Assembly: GCA_964626735.1 (NCBI GenBank)
Contig: CAZVIJ010000028.1
Coordinates: 1 to 23,433 of the forward strand
DNA: 23,433 nt
Direction of reading: 5' to 3'
From: CAZVIJ01 sp964626735
GTDB taxonomy: Bacteria > Patescibacteriota > Dojkabacteria > JAOAGR01
Position 1 is the stretch's first letter. Each line of letters begins with the position of its first letter. The notes under the pieces were generated by a model, which was given only the letters and a program-made list of their open reading frames with translations, ran no database searches and had not been told where the DNA came from. Positions 22,708 through 23,433 of the stretch are shown here, piece after piece. A program made the position numbers and the translations under genes.

Positions 22708-23433
22708 ACCAGAAACATATACCCGTCATGCTGAGTGAAGTGATGGCCGAGCTAGACGCCATCCAGACTCGCATACCTGAATTGGTCGTTCTGGATTGTA
22801 CCCTGGGACAAGGTGGACATTCGAGCGAGATTTTTCGCGCCCTAAAAAGCGGAGTTTTAATTTCAATTGACTTAAGTTTGGACGCTATCGAATGGGTTGC
22901 CGAGCAAGAAGAGTTCGATCTGGACGATAATGGTGTCCTCGTAAAACACGAGGGCGATAAAAAATGGCATATAGTGCAAGGAGATTTTGCAAATATTGAA
23001 GCTGTCCTTTCTGACTTCGGCTTAACGAAAGCCCATATGGTTCTTGCTGATCTTGGTTTTTCTAACATGCAGCTGGGTCAGAATCTAGGAATTTCCTACA
23101 GTAGTCCTCGTCAACGGTTGGATATGCGTTACGATCCGGATTCCGGTCAGAGCGCTGCTGATGTATTGAACACGGCATCGCCTGAAACTCTGGAACGTAT
23201 CCTTTCCGAACTGGGAGACATCGATTACCCCAAAAACCTGGTAAACGACATTTGCGATAAAAGAAGAGAAAAATCGTTCGAACGCGTAGAGGATGTGCTT
23301 GCGATTCTCAACAAGAAAAAATATCCCGGGAATTACAAGGTGAAATTTTTTCAGGGTCTACGATCTTTTGTAAACAAGGAGACAGAGCAGCTAGAAACAT
23401 TATTAGCCACAATTCCGAAAATCGTTGATGAAG
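22704..23433 (+). CDS. rsmH: 16S rRNA m4C1402 methyltransferase RsmH, 3'-truncated by the window
   Basis: RsmH (MraW) methylates N4 of C1402 in the P site of 16S rRNA using S-adenosylmethionine. The first 243 residues are in the window and the frame is open at the end. Motifs are HIPVMLSEV at the N terminus, LDCTLGQGGHS (the S-adenosylmethionine-binding loop), ISIDLSLDAIE, VQGDFANIEAVL, LADLGFSNMQLG and RLDMRYDPDSGQ. The ATG overlaps the mraZ stop by 4 bp, so translation is likely coupled. Other dcw genes would be expected beyond the window. Confidence 0.96.
   Translation, partial: MNQKHIPVMLSEVMAELDAIQTRIPELVVLDCTLGQGGHSSEIFRALKSGVLISIDLSLDAIEWVAEQEEFDLDDNGVLVKHEGDKKWHIVQGDFANIEAVLSDFGLTKAHMVLADLGFSNMQLGQNLGISYSSPRQRLDMRYDPDSGQSAADVLNTASPETLERILSELGDIDYPKNLVNDICDKRREKSFERVEDVLAILNKKKYPGNYKVKFFQGLRSFVNKETEQLETLLATIPKIVDE

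Noticed and set aside
1..23433. Insertion sequences, phage genes, tRNA or rRNA genes and CRISPR arrays
   Set aside because: No transposase or integrase motifs, terminal repeats, tRNA-like cloverleaf or repeat-spacer pattern was seen on either strand by eye.

Overview
The window reads as a compact bacterial genome of moderate GC, most like a Candidate Phyla Radiation (Patescibacteria) member. That lineage is an inference from gene style: very tight packing, convergent genes that touch or overlap, membrane-anchored cohesin-like surface proteins, a minimal SufB/SufC pair without SufD, an mraZ-rsmH start of a division cluster, and several unrecognised proteins. I cannot name a species. UGA and UAA both act as ordinary stops in intact genes.

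Layout. 1-3948 (+): 3' part of a large FtsX/MacB-type ABC permease, its ATPase (with degenerate signature), and rsmE. 3928-4560 (-): a ComF-type phosphoribosyltransferase. 4651-6222 (+): gpmI, interrupted by two in-frame stops, followed after 1 nt by a SEDS-family ftsW/rodA gene (6224-7675). 7678-9441 (-): argS, carrying a 10-N assembly gap and preceded by a clear T-box leader with an intrinsic terminator. 9750-11909 (+): two surface-protein genes that are both broken: a chimeric or deleted one, then a cohesin-domain protein with a single frameshift. 11940-13740 (+): a MOSC-domain protein and mltG. 13737-18343 (-): a five-gene block with an unknown protein, sufC, an unknown protein, sufB and another unknown protein. 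18561-22152 (+): uvrA and two small membrane proteins that look like diverged tandem paralogues. 22273-end (+): mraZ and the first 730 nt of rsmH, preceded by a promoter and three TGGTGA repeats at exact 10-bp spacing, the likely MraZ operator.

How the parts relate. FtsW/RodA, MltG, MraZ and RsmH belong to envelope growth and division. SufB/SufC build Fe-S clusters. ArgS is probably controlled by uncharged tRNA-Arg through the T-box. Many genes have a -10 hexamer, often an extended TGnTATnnT, only 5-9 nt before the start codon and no Shine-Dalgarno, which points to widespread leaderless or near-leaderless transcription.

Most interesting items: the argS T-box, the SufD-less suf block with three orphan proteins, the leaderless promoter pattern, the MraZ operator, and a run of damaged genes (gpmI, the 9750 chimera, the cohesin frameshift) that is either real decay or assembly error.
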